A DNA stretch of 64,000 nt from Capra hircus (lineage: Eukaryota > Chordata > Mammalia > Artiodactyla > Bovidae), in assembly GCF_001704415.2 (NCBI RefSeq), contig NC_030826.1:60469362-60533361 (forward strand), in the 5' to 3' direction. Positions 46,640 to 58,194 of this stretch are shown here, one piece after another; the first letter of the stretch is position 1, and each line of letters opens with the position of its first letter. A program made the translations under genes and the position numbers. Under the pieces are notes generated by a model. The model did not search any database. It saw nothing but the letters and a program-made list of their open reading frames with translations, and had not been told where the DNA came from.

Positions 46640-47100
46640 CATGGAGATGGGCTCACGCTTGACCTCTCACGTCTGGCTTCTTAAGTGCTCACTGTAGCGT
46701 TCTGGAGGCTCACCCACGTAGCATGTGTGACTGCTTCACTCCTCTTTGTGGCTGAACAGTGAGTCGTGTGTGCCCACCGCCTCCGCTTGTCCCTCCCTCT
46801 GTTGGTAGACATTCAGGCTGTTTCCATGTCTTGGCAGTTCTGACCCTGTGTGCACACGCATTTATCTGTGCCCCTGTTTCCAGTTCTTTTGGGTGAATAC
46901 CTACAAGTGGAGGAGTGGAGTCACACAGGAATTCTGGTTTCCCCTCGGGGACCAGCTGCAGTGTTTGTCTCAGCAGCGGAACCTCTCTGCAGCCCTGCCA
47001 GCTCTGTACGAGGACCCCTTGCCCCCCATTAGCCCCGGAGTTTCTTACGAGAAATTTTCTCTCATTCGGAGCATTACTGCCCTGCAGGAAAGCACCTGGT
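46640..47100 (-). mobile_element. Old L1 ORF2 end, antisense
   Basis: Old L1 blocks read antisense: CTCCTCTTTGTGGCTGAACAG, GGCTGTTTCCATGTCTTGGC, TTTCCAGTTCTTTTGGGTGA followed by ATACCTACAAGTGGAGGAG. Highly diverged. Confidence 0.6.
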
Positions 47101-47129
47101 TAATCTCCGGCTGCTCTCAGGATTCCTTC

Positions 47130-48130
47130 ATCTTTCACTATTAGCAGTTGGGTTATGATGTGTCTCAGTGTGGATTTCCTTCGACTTATCCTGTATGGGC
47201 TTCGTCAGGCTTCTTGAAACTCGTAGGCTTTTCATCTCTGGCCAGATCGGGGAAGCTTTTAGCCATTAATTCTGTAAGTGTTTGTCCAGCATTAACACAC
47301 TTCTGCCTCTCTGGCCATTTGAGTGTTACACTCTTACTCTCTCAGTTCTCTGAGCAATGATCAGTTAATTGTTAAAACACACACACAACTTGGTCTCCGT
47401 TTCTCTGAGACTGACCAGCTCCTCCTGTTGTGCCCAGTTTGCTGGCTGTTTCTTCTTGTCTGCATCCTGCTGCTGAGCCCCTTCTGCGGATTTGCTTTGT
47501 TACTGTTTTCTCCTATTCTGAAATTACTATTTGGTGCTGCTTTAAAAGTGCTGTTTCTTTGCTGACACTTGGGTTGTTTTCGAGAGTGAAATGAGTATTT
47601 TCTTTCATTGTCTTCTTACCATTGTTTGCTGGAGTGCCTTTTAAACAGCTGCTTTACTGGTTTTGTCCGATTATTTGAAAATCTGCATCACCTTGGTATT
47701 GGCATCTATGGGTTTTCTTCTCCTAACAGAGTTGGTGTTTTCCACATGCCTCATGAGTGGAATGCTGCTGGGTGATATGAGACCTCGAGTTTTGTTTTCA
47801 TCCTGCAGAGAGCCTTGGTGTCTTCTGTGAACATGCTGTCCACCAGGTTAGGTTTGGGTCTTAAGTTTCTGCCCACAGTCTGTGAGCTGTGGGTCTAATT
47901 TCAGTTTAGTTTTCAGAAGCCTCTGCAGTGCATCTGGGATCTGTCCGCGCGTGCCACCCAGCCACCCGTCTGCGTCTGGGCAGTGGTCTGCTTCCCTAAG
48001 CTCTTCTGTCCATTTGCCCTCCCTGCCGCTTTCAGATTCCCAGCGGGCCCCTCGCTGGTTTCGTGTGCTGCTATTTGCCTTTCAGAACCTTCTCGTTCCG
48101 TTCAGTGCATCCTGTCCAGGTAGGAGAGAG
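47130..48130 (-). mobile_element. Old L1M 3' UTR-like remnant
   Basis: TATGATGTGTCTCAGTGTGG, CTGGCCAGATCGGGGAAGC, GTTTTCTCCTATTCTGAAAT fit old L1M 3' sequence read antisense. Resembles the 8500-9330 remnant. Ends about 130 bp before exon 2. Confidence 0.5.
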
Positions 48131-48261
48131 AGTGTGGAGTATGCGTAACTATCTGATCTGCGACTCAGACATCTGTCTGTCTGTCCGTTTTTAACATTAA
48201 ACATGGCCTCGACTTGACTGTGTGCTTCCAGGAGTTTTTCCCTCTGCTCTCCCTTCTCTAG

Positions 48262-48381
48262 TAAACTGGCCCAGAAAGCATGGCGACTACAGTCCGGGAA
48301 GACGGGGTCTGGAGGCAGACAAGAACGCTGCTCCTCAAGAATTGCCTGGTGAAATGCAGGACCAAGAAGAGCAGCGTCCAG
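48262..48381 (+). CDS. ABCA5: ABCA5 exon 2: start codon and N-terminal cytoplasmic tail
   Basis: The acceptor is a long pyrimidine tract ending TTCTCTAG at 48261. The 5'UTR part is 18 nt. ATG is at 48280 with A at -3 and G at +4, a strong Kozak context. An in-frame TAA at 48262-48264 closes the frame upstream, so this is the start. Coding 48280-48381 gives residues 1-34: MATTVREDGVW, then RQTRTLLLKN, ending RTKKSSVQ. This is the basic cytosolic tail that precedes TM1 in ABCA transporters. The donor is CAG|GTGAGC and the phase is 0. Old antisense L1 sequence ends about 130 bp upstream. Confidence 0.93.
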
Positions 48382-49411
48382 GTGAGCGGTACGGCCGTCA
48401 CGCGTGCTCCACGTTGATGTGTTCCACCTTTAAGAGATGATTTGCTCTGCTGGATGCATTGTTATCACAGTTTCACTTGAGAAGTGAAAACTTACTGCGT
48501 CAGCCTCAGAAAAAAATACCTAAGTTATCCGACGTTTTCTAAATGTCAGAAATGTTGACATGTTTCCAAATTCAGTGACTTTTTCATGTCGGTGCTTGAT
48601 TGAGAACCTCAAGGCCTGTATTTCCTGTTTCATGAGGTGGAAAATAAAGTCTGCAGATAACTCCCTGGAACATTATTCCGCATTTCCTCCCCATGGCCTC
48701 CCAGCTGAGGACTCTGGGATGGATTGGCCAGGATTACTGCAGACGTGTTGCACATCTGTTTCCACAAGCATGCATCACTTTATTGTATGTTTATTTGTTT
48801 AGCATACATTGGTCTAAGAGATAAAAGGAAGTAGGAACTCTGGATGAACCAGTCAAGAATGATTTTAAAGGATGGAATGGTATTATTCTCTTGAAATCAG
48901 CAGAACAATTAAACCGCAAGGTGAAACAGTAAATAGTTCATCCCCATTAAAGTCAACTATTGAATGTAACTGAGTTTAGTTTCAGGAGTAGAAATTTAGG
49001 TGTAATTAAACATAAGTTTTAATTCAGACTCAAAGACATTTTTATGGTGTCTTTGAGTTACAGATAATTGGTAAGTTACTTTAAAGTTATAAATGAATAA
49101 ATTTATTATTATATTTTATGTAGGTAGTCTCAGATGTTTAAATACTAGCTTTTATGTCACTTAAATATGTTATGGTGACTTGAATTTTCAAATATTTTAG
49201 TGAAATTGAATGTAAAGGAAAACTTATTGCTGTTGGGTTTGGTTCAGCACAATATTTCTTTTAGGATAAAAGTGCTTTTACTTTATGTTCTTAAGAAAGG
49301 AGACCCAAGTTCTTCATGTTTTTTTCTTAGTATTAGTTATATTCATGGAAAGCTTGATGATTTTTGCTGCCTTTGTTATGCTTTGTGATCATTTTGTTTC
49401 CTTTGTTGCAG
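48382..49411 (+). other. ABCA5 intron 2
   Basis: No repeat recognised. Canonical GT-AG ends. Confidence 0.7.
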
Positions 49412-49616
49412 GAAATTCTTTTTCCACTGTTCTTTTTGTTTTGGTTAATATTAATTAGCATGATGCATCCAAATAAGAAATATGAAGAAGTGCCTGATGT
49501 AGAACTCAGTGCCCTGGACGTGTCCGTCCTCGCCAACGTCGTGCTTGGATTCACGCCCGCGACTAACATCACGAGGAGCGTCATGCAGAAAGTGTCTGTG
49601 GACCACCTTCTTGACG
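49412..49616 (+). CDS. ABCA5: ABCA5 exon 3: TM1 and start of first lumenal domain
   Basis: The acceptor is TTTGTTGCAG; the donor is GACG|GTACTG. Residues 35-102 plus one nt. TM1 spans about 36-52 (ILFPLFFLFWLILISMM). The segment then enters the lumenal/exocytoplasmic loop typical of ABCA proteins, with KKYEEVPDVEL and an N-glycosylation sequon N86-I-T. The last base is the first base of the valine codon completed by exon 4. The sequence keeps the ABCA5 pattern, including MMHPNKKYEEVP. Confidence 0.95.
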
Positions 49617-50369
49617 GTACTGTGAGCTGGCGTGGGTCCTGTCCCTTACAGATGGCCTCTTCTGTGTTGTGCTGTTTGCTTTATTGAGTAAATACCGTTC
49701 TTAACATTTAGGTATATATGCTTTCACCATAACAGAGTTTTATAAAAGCGTTAATATTATCTGATTCTGCTAGCCTATGTTTCTTGTGAAACTTTCATTT
49801 ATAGCATACTTTATGTTTTAATATTTTATATCATGGGCCATTTATAAAGCAAGCATATTCGTTTAGGATAAAAAAAGCAATATTGTGTTTAAATGTCAAT
49901 TTTTATTCAAAGAAGAGTTGTGTCATAGTTACTAAAATACATATTTAGTTTCTGAGAAGGATTGTGGAATTTTCTTCCTAAGAAGCAATATTTGAAAATA
50001 AAATATCCATTCATTTATCAAGGAGTTATTTCATGGTTTCACCTCGAGATAGGGAAATGAACTATACATATTACATGTAGGGTGTGTGCTCTAATCTATT
50101 ATGTTGATAGCTTATGTGTCACTCCGACACATAACTTACGTATAGTCAAATGACAGGTAAGAAATAGTGTCTGTAAAATTGTACTGCTTTAATATCTGTT
50201 GCTTTTTAGTTTGGTTTTTAGAAGAGCTGTATTCATTTTCTAAGAAGTTAGAGCATTCAACAAATGCTTATAAAATACTACATTCATCAAGTATAATGGT
50301 AAATTTGGTCTGTTGTATTATAATAAACTATTCGTGTATTTGAGCTAATTCTGTTGTGATATTTTATAG
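49617..50369 (+). other. ABCA5 intron 3
   Basis: AT-rich, no repeat recognised. Canonical ends. Confidence 0.7.
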
Positions 50370-50531
50370 TCGTAACTATTGAAGAATACGCAGATGAAGA
50401 AGAATTGGTGACATCTAGTCTTTCCAAGTCCGGCTCCTTTGTAGGCGTTGTGTTCAAAGACTTCATGTCCTATGAGCTCCGGTTTTTTCCTGATACGATT
50501 CCAGTATCTTCTGTTTATATGGATTCAAGAG
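50370..50531 (+). CDS. ABCA5: ABCA5 exon 4: first lumenal domain, GC splice donor
   Basis: The acceptor is TTTTATAG at 50369. The exon completes V103 and encodes residues 104-156, including SFVGVVFKDFMSYELRFFPD and VSSVYMDSR, conserved in the ABCA5 lumenal domain. The exon ends AGAG and intron 4 begins GCAAGT, a GC donor that otherwise matches the consensus perfectly. Using the nearby GT at 50536 instead shifts the frame and hits a stop in exon 5. Intron 4 is about 3.4 kb and contains the inverted BovB. Confidence 0.93.
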
Positions 50532-50737
50532 GCAAGTAGCCCTAAATAGTCAACGAAAATCAATTAAATGCATGTTTTTATTGCTCTTAGTTCAAATGCA
50601 AAATTTGATGGAGGCCTACATTGACATTTTCAACTATAATTATTCAGATCAGAAGACTGTCAACTCTAGCATAAGAACATGTGTGTATATCTGTGTATCC
50701 ACAGCTACGTATATAATATGAAGTATAATTTATACTG

Positions 50738-50936
50738 TGCTTCCCCAGTGGCTCAGTGGTTAAGAATCCACCTGCAGTTGGATCCCTGGATTGGGAAGAG
50801 CCTCTGGAGAAGGGAATGGCAACCCCCTCCAGTATTCTTGTCTGGATTATACCACGGACAGAGAAGCCTGGCAGGCTCCCATCTGTGGGGCTGCAAAGAC
50901 CCGATGCCACGGAAGTGACTGAGCAGTCCTGCACGA
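50738..50936 (+). mobile_element. Bov-tA SINE in intron 4
   Basis: GTGCTTCCCCAGTGGCTCAG head, a small deletion before GGATCCCTGGATTGGG, end near GGAAGTGACTGAGCAG. Confidence 0.9.
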
Positions 50937-50969
50937 GATTTCTGTTAGACAGTTTTATCCTGAGTTCTG

Positions 50970-53109
50970 TGACTTTCTCTCTTCACAGTCCAGGATGTCT
51001 GGCTCTAGCTGAGGGATCACACCATCGTGATTATCTGGGTTGTGAAGATCATTTTTGTACAGTTCTTCTGTGTATTCTTGCCACCTCTTCTTAATATCTT
51101 CTGCTTCTGTTAGGTCCATACCATTTCTGTCCTTTATCGAGCCCATCTTTGCATGAAATGTTCCCTTGGTATCTCTAATTTTCTTGACGAGATCTCTAGT
51201 CTTTGCCATTCTGTTGTTTTCCTCTAAGGCTTACTTATCTCTTCTTGCTATTCTTTGGAACTCTGCATTCAGATGCTTATATCTTTCCTTTTCTCCTTTG
51301 CTTTTTGCTTCTCTTCTTTTCGCAGCTATTTGTAAGGCCTCTTTAGACAGCCGTTTTGCTACTTTGCAAGATAATCAAGATAATCACGATGGTGTGATCA
51401 CTCATCTAGAGCCAGACATCTTGGAATGTGAAGTCAAGTGGGCCTTAGGAAGCATCACTACAAACAAAGCTAGTTGAGGTGATGGAATTCCAGTGGAGCT
51501 ATTTCAGATCCTGGAAGATGATGCTGTGAAAGTGCTGCACTCAATATGCCAGCAAGTTTGGAAAACTCTCCAGTGGCCCCAGGACTGGAAAAGGTCAGTT
51601 TTCATTCCAATCCCAAAGAAAGGCAATGCCAAAGAATGCTCAAACTACCGCACAATTGCATTCATCTCACACGCTAGTAAAGTAATGCTCAAAATTCTCC
51701 AAGCCAGGCTTCAGCAGTATGTGAACCATGAACTCCCTGATGTTCAAGCTGGTTTTAGAAAAGGCAGAAGAACCAGAGATCAAATTGCCAACATCCGCTG
51801 GATCATGGAAAAAGCAAGAGAGTTCCAGAAAAACATCTATTTCTGCTTCATTGACTATGCCAAAGCCTTTGACTGTGTGAATCACAATAAACTGTGGAAA
51901 ATTCTGAAAGAGATGGGAATACCAGACCACCTGACCTGCCCCTTGAGAAACCTCTATGCAGGTCAGGAAGCAACAGTTAGAACTGGACATGGAACAACAA
52001 ACTGGTTCCAAATAGGAAAAGGTTTATGTCAAGGCTGTATATTGTCACCCTTCTTATTTAACTTATATGCAGAGTACATCATGAGAAGCGCTGGGCTGGA
52101 AGAAGCACAAGCTGGAATCAAGATTTCCGGGAGAAATATCAATAACCTCAGATATGCACATGACACCAGCCTTATGGCAGAAAGTGAAGAGGAACTAAAA
52201 AGCCTCTTGATGAAAGTGAGAGGAGAGTGAAAAAGTGGGCTTAAAGCTCAACATCCAGAAAACTAAGATCATGGCATCTGGTCCCATCACTTCATGTAAA
52301 TAGATGGGGAAACAGTGTCAGACTTTATTTTTTGGGGCTCCAGAATCACTGCAGATGGTGACTGCAGCCATGAAATTAAAAGACGCTTACTCCTTGGCTC
52401 AGATGGTAAAGCATCTGTCTACAATGTGGGAGACCCTGGTTCGATCCCTGGGTCGGGAAGTTCCCTGGAGAAGGAAATGGCAACCCACTCCAGTACTCTT
52501 GCCTAGAAAATCCCATGGACGGAGGAGCCTGGTGTTCATGGGGTCACAAAGAGTTGGACACAACTGAGCGACTTCACTTTGCTCCATGGAAGGAAACCTA
52601 GATAGCATATTGAAAAGCAGAGACATTACTTTGCCAGCAAAGGTCCGTCTAGTCAAGGCTATGGTTTTTCCAGTGGTCATGTATGGATGCGAGAGTTGGA
52701 CTGTGAAGAAGGCTGAGAGCCGAAGAATCGATGCTTTTGAACTGTCGTGTTAGAGAAGACTCGAGAGTCCCTTGGACTGCAAGGAGATCCAACCAGTCCA
52801 TTCTGAAGGAGATCAGCCCTGGGTGTTCTTCGGAAGGAATGATGCTAAAGCTGAAACTCCAGTACTTTGGCTACCTCATGCAAAGAGTTGACTCATTGGA
52901 AAAGACTCTGATGTTGGCAGGGATTGGGGGCAGGAGGAGAAGGGGACGACAGAGGATGGGAGGGCTGGATGGCATCACCCACTCGATGGACGTGAGTTTG
53001 AGTGAACTCCAGGAGATGGTGATGGACAGGGAGGCCTGGCGTGCTGTGATTCATGAGGTCACAGAGTCGGACACGACTGAGTGACTGAACTGAACTGATA
53101 TGACTTTCT
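50970..53109 (+). mobile_element. BovB LINE with inverted 5' segment and target duplication
   Basis: TGACTTTCT occurs at 50970-50978 and 53101-53109. Between them, 50979 to about 51365 is BovB in reverse (minus-strand reading LVKKIRDTKGTFHAKMGSIK), and about 51366-53100 is BovB forward. The two parts share about 55 bp in opposite orientation (AATCACGATGGTGTGATCAC in both). The forward part keeps RT signatures FCFIDYAKAFD and GCILSPFLFNLYAEYI, but the catalytic box reads YAHD instead of YADD. A Bov-tA interrupts it at 52396-52581. It ends in (TGAAC)n. Confidence 0.95.
52396..52581 (+). mobile_element. Bov-tA SINE nested in the BovB
   Basis: Begins at GGCTCAGATGGTAAAGCATC and ends ACTGAGCGACTTCACTTT. 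BovB coding sequence resumes just right of it at GGAAGGAAACC. The first bases of its head are missing. Confidence 0.93.
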
Positions 53110-53456
53110 AAATCTGTGTTCTTTTCTCCACGTAATTGTTTTTGTACATGGTATGGTACATATTTTAAAATCTCAAGTTCTTCTACCAATAAAGTTTATT
53201 AATTCTATGTTTGAAACATGGAAAACAGCCTTCAATGCCTAAGCCTCTGAAAAAATAATTATCAACCAAAAACATTTATTGAAACAATGTTAAAGTCACT
53301 ATATTTGTGACTTGATTCCAAAAAGCCTTCAGATAATTTTTCTTTTTTTCTGTGTTCTTTACTTGGACCTGCCTTTGCACATGGAAAGCTTTTAAAGCTG
53401 ATAATTCATTGTAGAATGACTTAGGTTAAGCCAGAAAAGTGACTTGTTTAAAAAAC

Positions 53457-53665
53457 CTCATTGGAAAAGACTCTGATGCTGGGAAAGATTGAAGGCAAAA
53501 GGCGAAGGGGGCAGCAGAGCCTGAGGTGGTTGGATGGCATCACGGACTCAAAGGACACGAGTTTGAGCAAGCTCCCAGAGACAGTGGAGGACAGAGGAGC
53601 CTGGCGTGCTGCAGCCTGTGGGGTCACAAAGGGTCAGGCACGGCTTAGCAGCTGAGCGGCAGCCA
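53457..53665 (+). mobile_element. BovB LINE 3' end
   Basis: TCATTGGAAAAGACTCTGATG, GGTTGGATGGCATCACGGAC, CTGGCGTGCTGCAGCCTG; only the last 210 bp. Confidence 0.92.
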
Positions 53666-53922
53666 CTGGTTTCTTCTCTTCCATTTGTGTGCGCTTACTA
53701 CTCAGTATCCTGACACATGTAACTCTCTGATTTCAAACATTTCAAACAAACAGTAAGGGATGTGATAGACTTTGTTTGCCTTTGGAGGGCAGTTGCTTCT
53801 TTTCTTTGCTTCTATTAGAGGTGGATCAGTTGTATCACTTTGGTAACCCACTGGGTGCTGTCTCTAAGGAAAGCACTTGTGTATCGTGCTGGACCTTACC
53901 TCTCACGTTTTTTCCTCTGTAG

Positions 53923-54011
53923 CTGGCTGTTCCCCATCATGTGACGCCGTCCAGTTCTGGTCCTCAGGGTTCACGGTTCTGCAGGCCTCGATAGACGCAG
54001 CCATCATACAG
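53923..54011 (+). CDS. ABCA5: ABCA5 exon 5: first lumenal domain
   Basis: The acceptor is TTTTCCTCTGTAG at 53922; the donor is CAG|GTAAAG. Residues 157-186: AGCSPSCDAV, then FWSSGFTVLQASIDAAIIQ. Cysteines at 159 and 162 are likely to form disulfides in the lumen, as in related ABCA loops (inference). The phase closes exactly at a codon end, 186 codons from the ATG. Confidence 0.94.
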
Positions 54012-55495
54012 GTAAAGGTGCTGGAGGAAGGCAAGGGTTCATACGATGCCCCGCGTCTTTACCATCGGAGTCCATTTCACTGCTGTCACACGTACCAAAT
54101 TACATCATCCAGGTCAGCTCCGTTACAAAAAAAGAGAAGGAAGAAGTCGCATTTTCTGATGTAATTTTTTTTGAAACCCACTTTAGTTTCGTGGTCTCCA
54201 GGCACGCTGTCCAGCACTCTGTATGCCCGTGTTATCCTGTCTGTGCCGTCTGTAGGCAATATTTATGAAAGGTCTGTATTCGCAGACTTTTCCCCTTGAA
54301 TAAGAGTAACTTAGTTTAAAGAAGTTACCTTTATTATCTTAATCATAGTGGTCGATCTTATTTTTAACAAATATTTATCGCTTGTCTGAAAAACGTTGTT
54401 TCTCCCTTGTGTACTAGCATCAGCCCGTTTAGTCTTGACACCGTGAGGCTGGTGCTGCTGTTTACACTTCATTTATGCACTTGAAACTCAGGAAGATGGA
54501 GTGACTTTGCAAACCTCAGTTGACTAGTGGCAAAGCTAATTCAGACTGTGGCTTTTGGGTTCTCATTTCTGTGTTTTAGTAGTATACTGCCCCTAACATT
54601 GTGTATAAACGTTGTGTTTACATTCTGAAGACCTGACCCAGTGTTTCTTGTTTTAGTGGAAATGAACAGCAGACCTTGGGTAGGAGCCCTGTCACTGCCA
54701 GTTGTTAGACTGCTATGCATGAATGACTGGACAGGGTTGTCGTTAGAACCACATGAGATGATACACAGACGTGTCCTACAAGCTCTCACAGCATAGTATT
54801 AATGTATCGTAGACACAGTATTCAGTAACACACAAGCTCAGGCTAATGACGGTGAAATAAATACAGGGGCGTGTTGCGTTGATGGTGCTGAAGTACCTGT
54901 TTGTGTTTTGGCCAAAGACCTTAGCTGTCCACAGCCCAGACCACGCCGCACGAGCAGGTGGAGCAGAGCTCCGTGCCGCTCATGTGAACATGAGGTGGAA
55001 GCGTGCCGTATGGCAGACATGGTTCTGTTACCCTGTCTCTGTGCGTGCTGCATACGTATATATGCAATATGCAATAGAAGGACTCACTACCTGAAAGAAC
55101 ATTTTTAAAAAAGAGAGTTATCCTTTCATGGCACTTGTCATCATCCTTTAACTTCTCGATTTTATAAACACATATTTTTATTAAGATGCATATAGCTGTC
55201 ACTAAAGATGGTTATTGTGCAGCCTTATTTTCTTTGACAAATTATTTAATAGAAACGTATGTACTTCCCAACTGCAGACTTGAAACTTTCTGACATGGTT
55301 CCAGAACGAGTGAAAACAATGTTCTGTGCAATACCATGATATTGGGGTCAGTCACTTTATATCTGGTGTGTAGTGTTTTGAGGGTTGTGTTTACAGTAGG
55401 TTATGGACTAACTTTGGGTATGTAATTGTCTCATTATTTCAGGAGCTGCTCTCAGGACTAAGTTAACTGAATGTGTTTACATTTTCTGATTGTAG
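54012..55495 (+). other. ABCA5 intron 5 with MIR-like remnants
   Basis: 54410-54565 resembles antisense MIR (CACTTGAAACTCAGGAAGATG, then AGTGGCAAAGCTAATTCAGA). 54725-54810 resembles a MIR 3' part. Both are weak matches. No gene seen otherwise. Confidence 0.4.
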
Positions 55496-55725
55496 ATGAA
55501 GACCAATGTTTCTTTTTGGAAAGAGCTGGAGTCAACTAAAGCTGTTCTTATGGGAGAAACGGCTGTTGTAGAAATAGACACCTTTCCCCGAGGAGTGATT
55601 TTAATATACCTAGTTATAGCGTTTTCACCTTTTGGATACTTTTTGGCAATTCATATCGTGGCAGAAAAAGAAAAGAAGTTAAAAGAGTTTTTAAAAATAA
55701 TGGGACTTCATGACACGGCCTTTTG
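55496..55725 (+). CDS. ABCA5: ABCA5 exon 6: end of lumenal loop, TM2 and coupling helix
   Basis: The acceptor is TCTGATTGTAG; the donor is TTTTG|GTATGT. Residues 187-262 plus two nt of W263. It begins MKTNVSFWKELES, with sequon N190-V-S. It reaches FPRGVILIYLVIAFSPFGYF (TM2, about 219-240), followed by the cytosolic coupling helix EKEKKLKEFLKIMGLHD. That last motif is the ABCA family signature for contact between TMD1 and the nucleotide-binding domain. The tail of the exon is just before TM3. Confidence 0.96.
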
Positions 55726-57295
55726 GTATGTTACTAGAACTTTGTTATTCAGTGTGGCTAATAACTACGTAAGTTCCACACATCTTCAGTACTGAAGTTC
55801 TGTTACTCACCAGACTCAGCAAGGTCCTGACCCTCTTTTCTTGCAGTTCCCGCCTTTGTCATGGAGTTTGAGACTCATCACGAAGCTCCAGCAGTTAACT
55901 CGCTTGTTCGAACATAAGGGAGGTGGGATTTGGGAAGCTCATGTCAATAGTATATATTTAAGTTTTATTTTGTATTTTGTTTGATGAGGCATACTCCATG
56001 TTTTTCAGTGTATAGAAAAACAGGAGATTGTGGAAAGTTAGAAATTAATCTCCTGTTACAGTCCTCCGCAAATATTGTAGCCTGCTCACATTGTTACGTT
56101 CATATACACAAACTCAAGTTTGGGGCTTTTTTGTCCCCTGCGAAAAGTTACTTTTGTGAATTTTTTAGGATGAAAATATACAAATAATTATTTCCATGGA
56201 AACAAATGAAAAAAGTTCAACAATGAGCACATTAACATTTTTGTACAATGAAAATTTTATAGAGGCATGCAATTTTATAGAATTCCAAGTGTGTTTTCCA
56301 TACTTTGCCCACTGTGCAGTAGGAGCATTTATGCTGACCTCACTTTGGGGGAGACGTTAGTCCTGTCAAATGTGAGTTGTTATTATCAACCATTTTATTC
56401 CATTTAGCTCAGTGCAGCAGCTGAGCCACGTCACATAATGGGGTTATCCCGTATGACATCGGCTCTGCTCATTTCTTACTCCTGTGTTTCACAGGAGTGG
56501 CCGGTCTCTGAGCCGCACTGGAGCATTAAATGTTTTGTGAGGAGACGGTAGCTGGAAGCATTTAGGTAGATCAGTTTCTCCGTGCCTCGTTTCTGCCTCT
56601 GTAAAATAGCGGGGTTACTTTTGGTGGCTTAGGTATCTGTTAGCCCTCTTTTGGTGGTTTTCTTGATGCCATACATTACGTTACCTGCTAACTTGAAAAG
56701 TAAAAGCAAAGTAATAGACTGTGGGGCAATTCCCCTGAGCTCCGGTTTGAGGAGAAATGTCGAGGCCTGTGATGAATCTGCTGTTGATCTTGGTCTCACA
56801 TCGAGTTCCGTAGTAATAACGTTGTTGCTTAGCGGGGTGGCCTTCACAACTATCTAAAGTACCAAAAGCCATCAGAGTTTAACTGTCACGTGTACCATAC
56901 AGAAAATCGTCAGTCATTAAACTCTTTCGTATTTTAAGAAAATCAGAATTGTGCATTTGTTGATCTTCTGAAAGTACTAGATTTAAATGAATTGTGATTT
57001 GCTATAAATCTGTAAGTTGTTTTTTTTTTTTTGACTCCTGGAAAGATAATCACCATTTTATCTCTATATGAGGTGATAACTTGATAATTTTATCTACAGC
57101 TAAACCAGCACTATATTTTTCACTATGTACAAGAGCTGTAATTTTCAGTACGCGAGCATACGTAGAAATGAAGCGATTGGCTTAATTTTAAGAATGAAAC
57201 GGCTAAAATAAAGCTGAAGTTTTGTTTAAAATGATTTTTTTTAATTGTTAAGGCTTGTGTTTTTAGCCGTGACTGTGTCTGTGTTCCCTTTTCAG
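55726..57295 (+). other. ABCA5 intron 6
   Basis: A MIR-like scrap at about 56570-56640 (CTCGTTTCTGCCTCTGTAAAA). Poly-T at 57020-57032. No young SINE. Confidence 0.5.
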
Positions 57296-57437
57296 GCTTT
57301 CCTGGGTCCTTCTCTACGCAAGTTTGATTTTTCTCATGTCTCTTCTCATGGCAGTCATCGCAACAGCATCTTCCTTATTCCCTCAGAGTAGCTGCTTTGT
57401 GATATTTCTCCTTTTTTTCCTCTACGGCTTATCATCT
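57296..57437 (+). CDS. ABCA5: ABCA5 exon 7: TM3 and start of TM4
   Basis: The acceptor is CCCTTTTCAG; the donor is TCT|GTAAGT. It completes W263 and encodes residues 264-310. TM3 is about 264-288 (LSWVLLYASLIFLMSLLMAV). A short loop with FPQSSC follows, then the first half of TM4 (VIFLLFFLYGLSS). The phase closes at a codon boundary. Confidence 0.95.
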
Positions 57438-57908
57438 GTAAGTACTTTAACTTGAAATGGGAATAAAGGACTGCCAAAATATTTGCTTAATACAGTAAAG
57501 TCTTATTTTTTGGTTTACTTGCAGTCGACTTCCCGTGAAAGATAGGATTGTTCCTCGGTTAATTCTGATGAATGAGTTGTATCATTGTACCTCCTCACTT
57601 TTAGGAAAGTTACAAAATATTCTCAAGTTTAAATTTAACTAGTTTTCACGTGATGTATTCCGCACACTTCCTCGGAGTCTATCTTTTATGATCTTCATAT
57701 AACTGTGCTTATACACCGTGAAGATGGTCTTGTACTAGACTCTTTTTTTTTTTTTTTTTTTTTCGTGAAATCCTAAACGTTTCAAGGTAATATGTCTTAC
57801 AGGACGATGCTGTGTAAAGATATGTCTTTGTAAATTTAATTCTTTGACACTGCTGATATGGGTTGGGTATTTGGTTGAATGCTGGTTGTGCACGACCAGG
57901 CTTTGTTT

Positions 57909-58068
57909 GTTTTTTTTAAAATATGTATTTGGCTGTGCTGGGGCTTAGTTGCAGCCTGTGGACTCTTAGTTGCAGCCTGTGAGGTCTAGTTCCCCCACCA
58001 GGGATCAAACCTGGGCCCCTGCATTGGGAGCATGGAGTCTTAGCCACTGGACCACCAGAGACGCCCCC
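57909..58068 (-). mobile_element. tRNA-Glu SINE in intron 7
   Basis: Antisense: GTATTTGGCTGTGCTGGGG, then a duplicated CTTAGTTGCAGCCTGTG at 57944 and 57966, CACCAGGGATCAAACCTGGG, TTAGCCACTGGACCACCAG. Poly-T at 57743-57764 lies to the left. Confidence 0.85.
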
Positions 58069-58194
58069 AGCCTTTGTTTCCCGTGGCCCTAGTTTCCGTT
58101 CTGCTTGGCCCACGTGCCCATGCTGTATCAGCTGTGAGATGTTGTGACTGTCATCTCTGCTCTTTAACACGACAATTTATAAAGAACTTGTATG

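Noticed and set aside
49617..49690. Read-through of exon 3 giving a short alternative C-terminus
   Set aside because: The donor GACG|GTACTG and exon 4 restore the ABCA5 frame. Retention would end after about 24 codons with no support.
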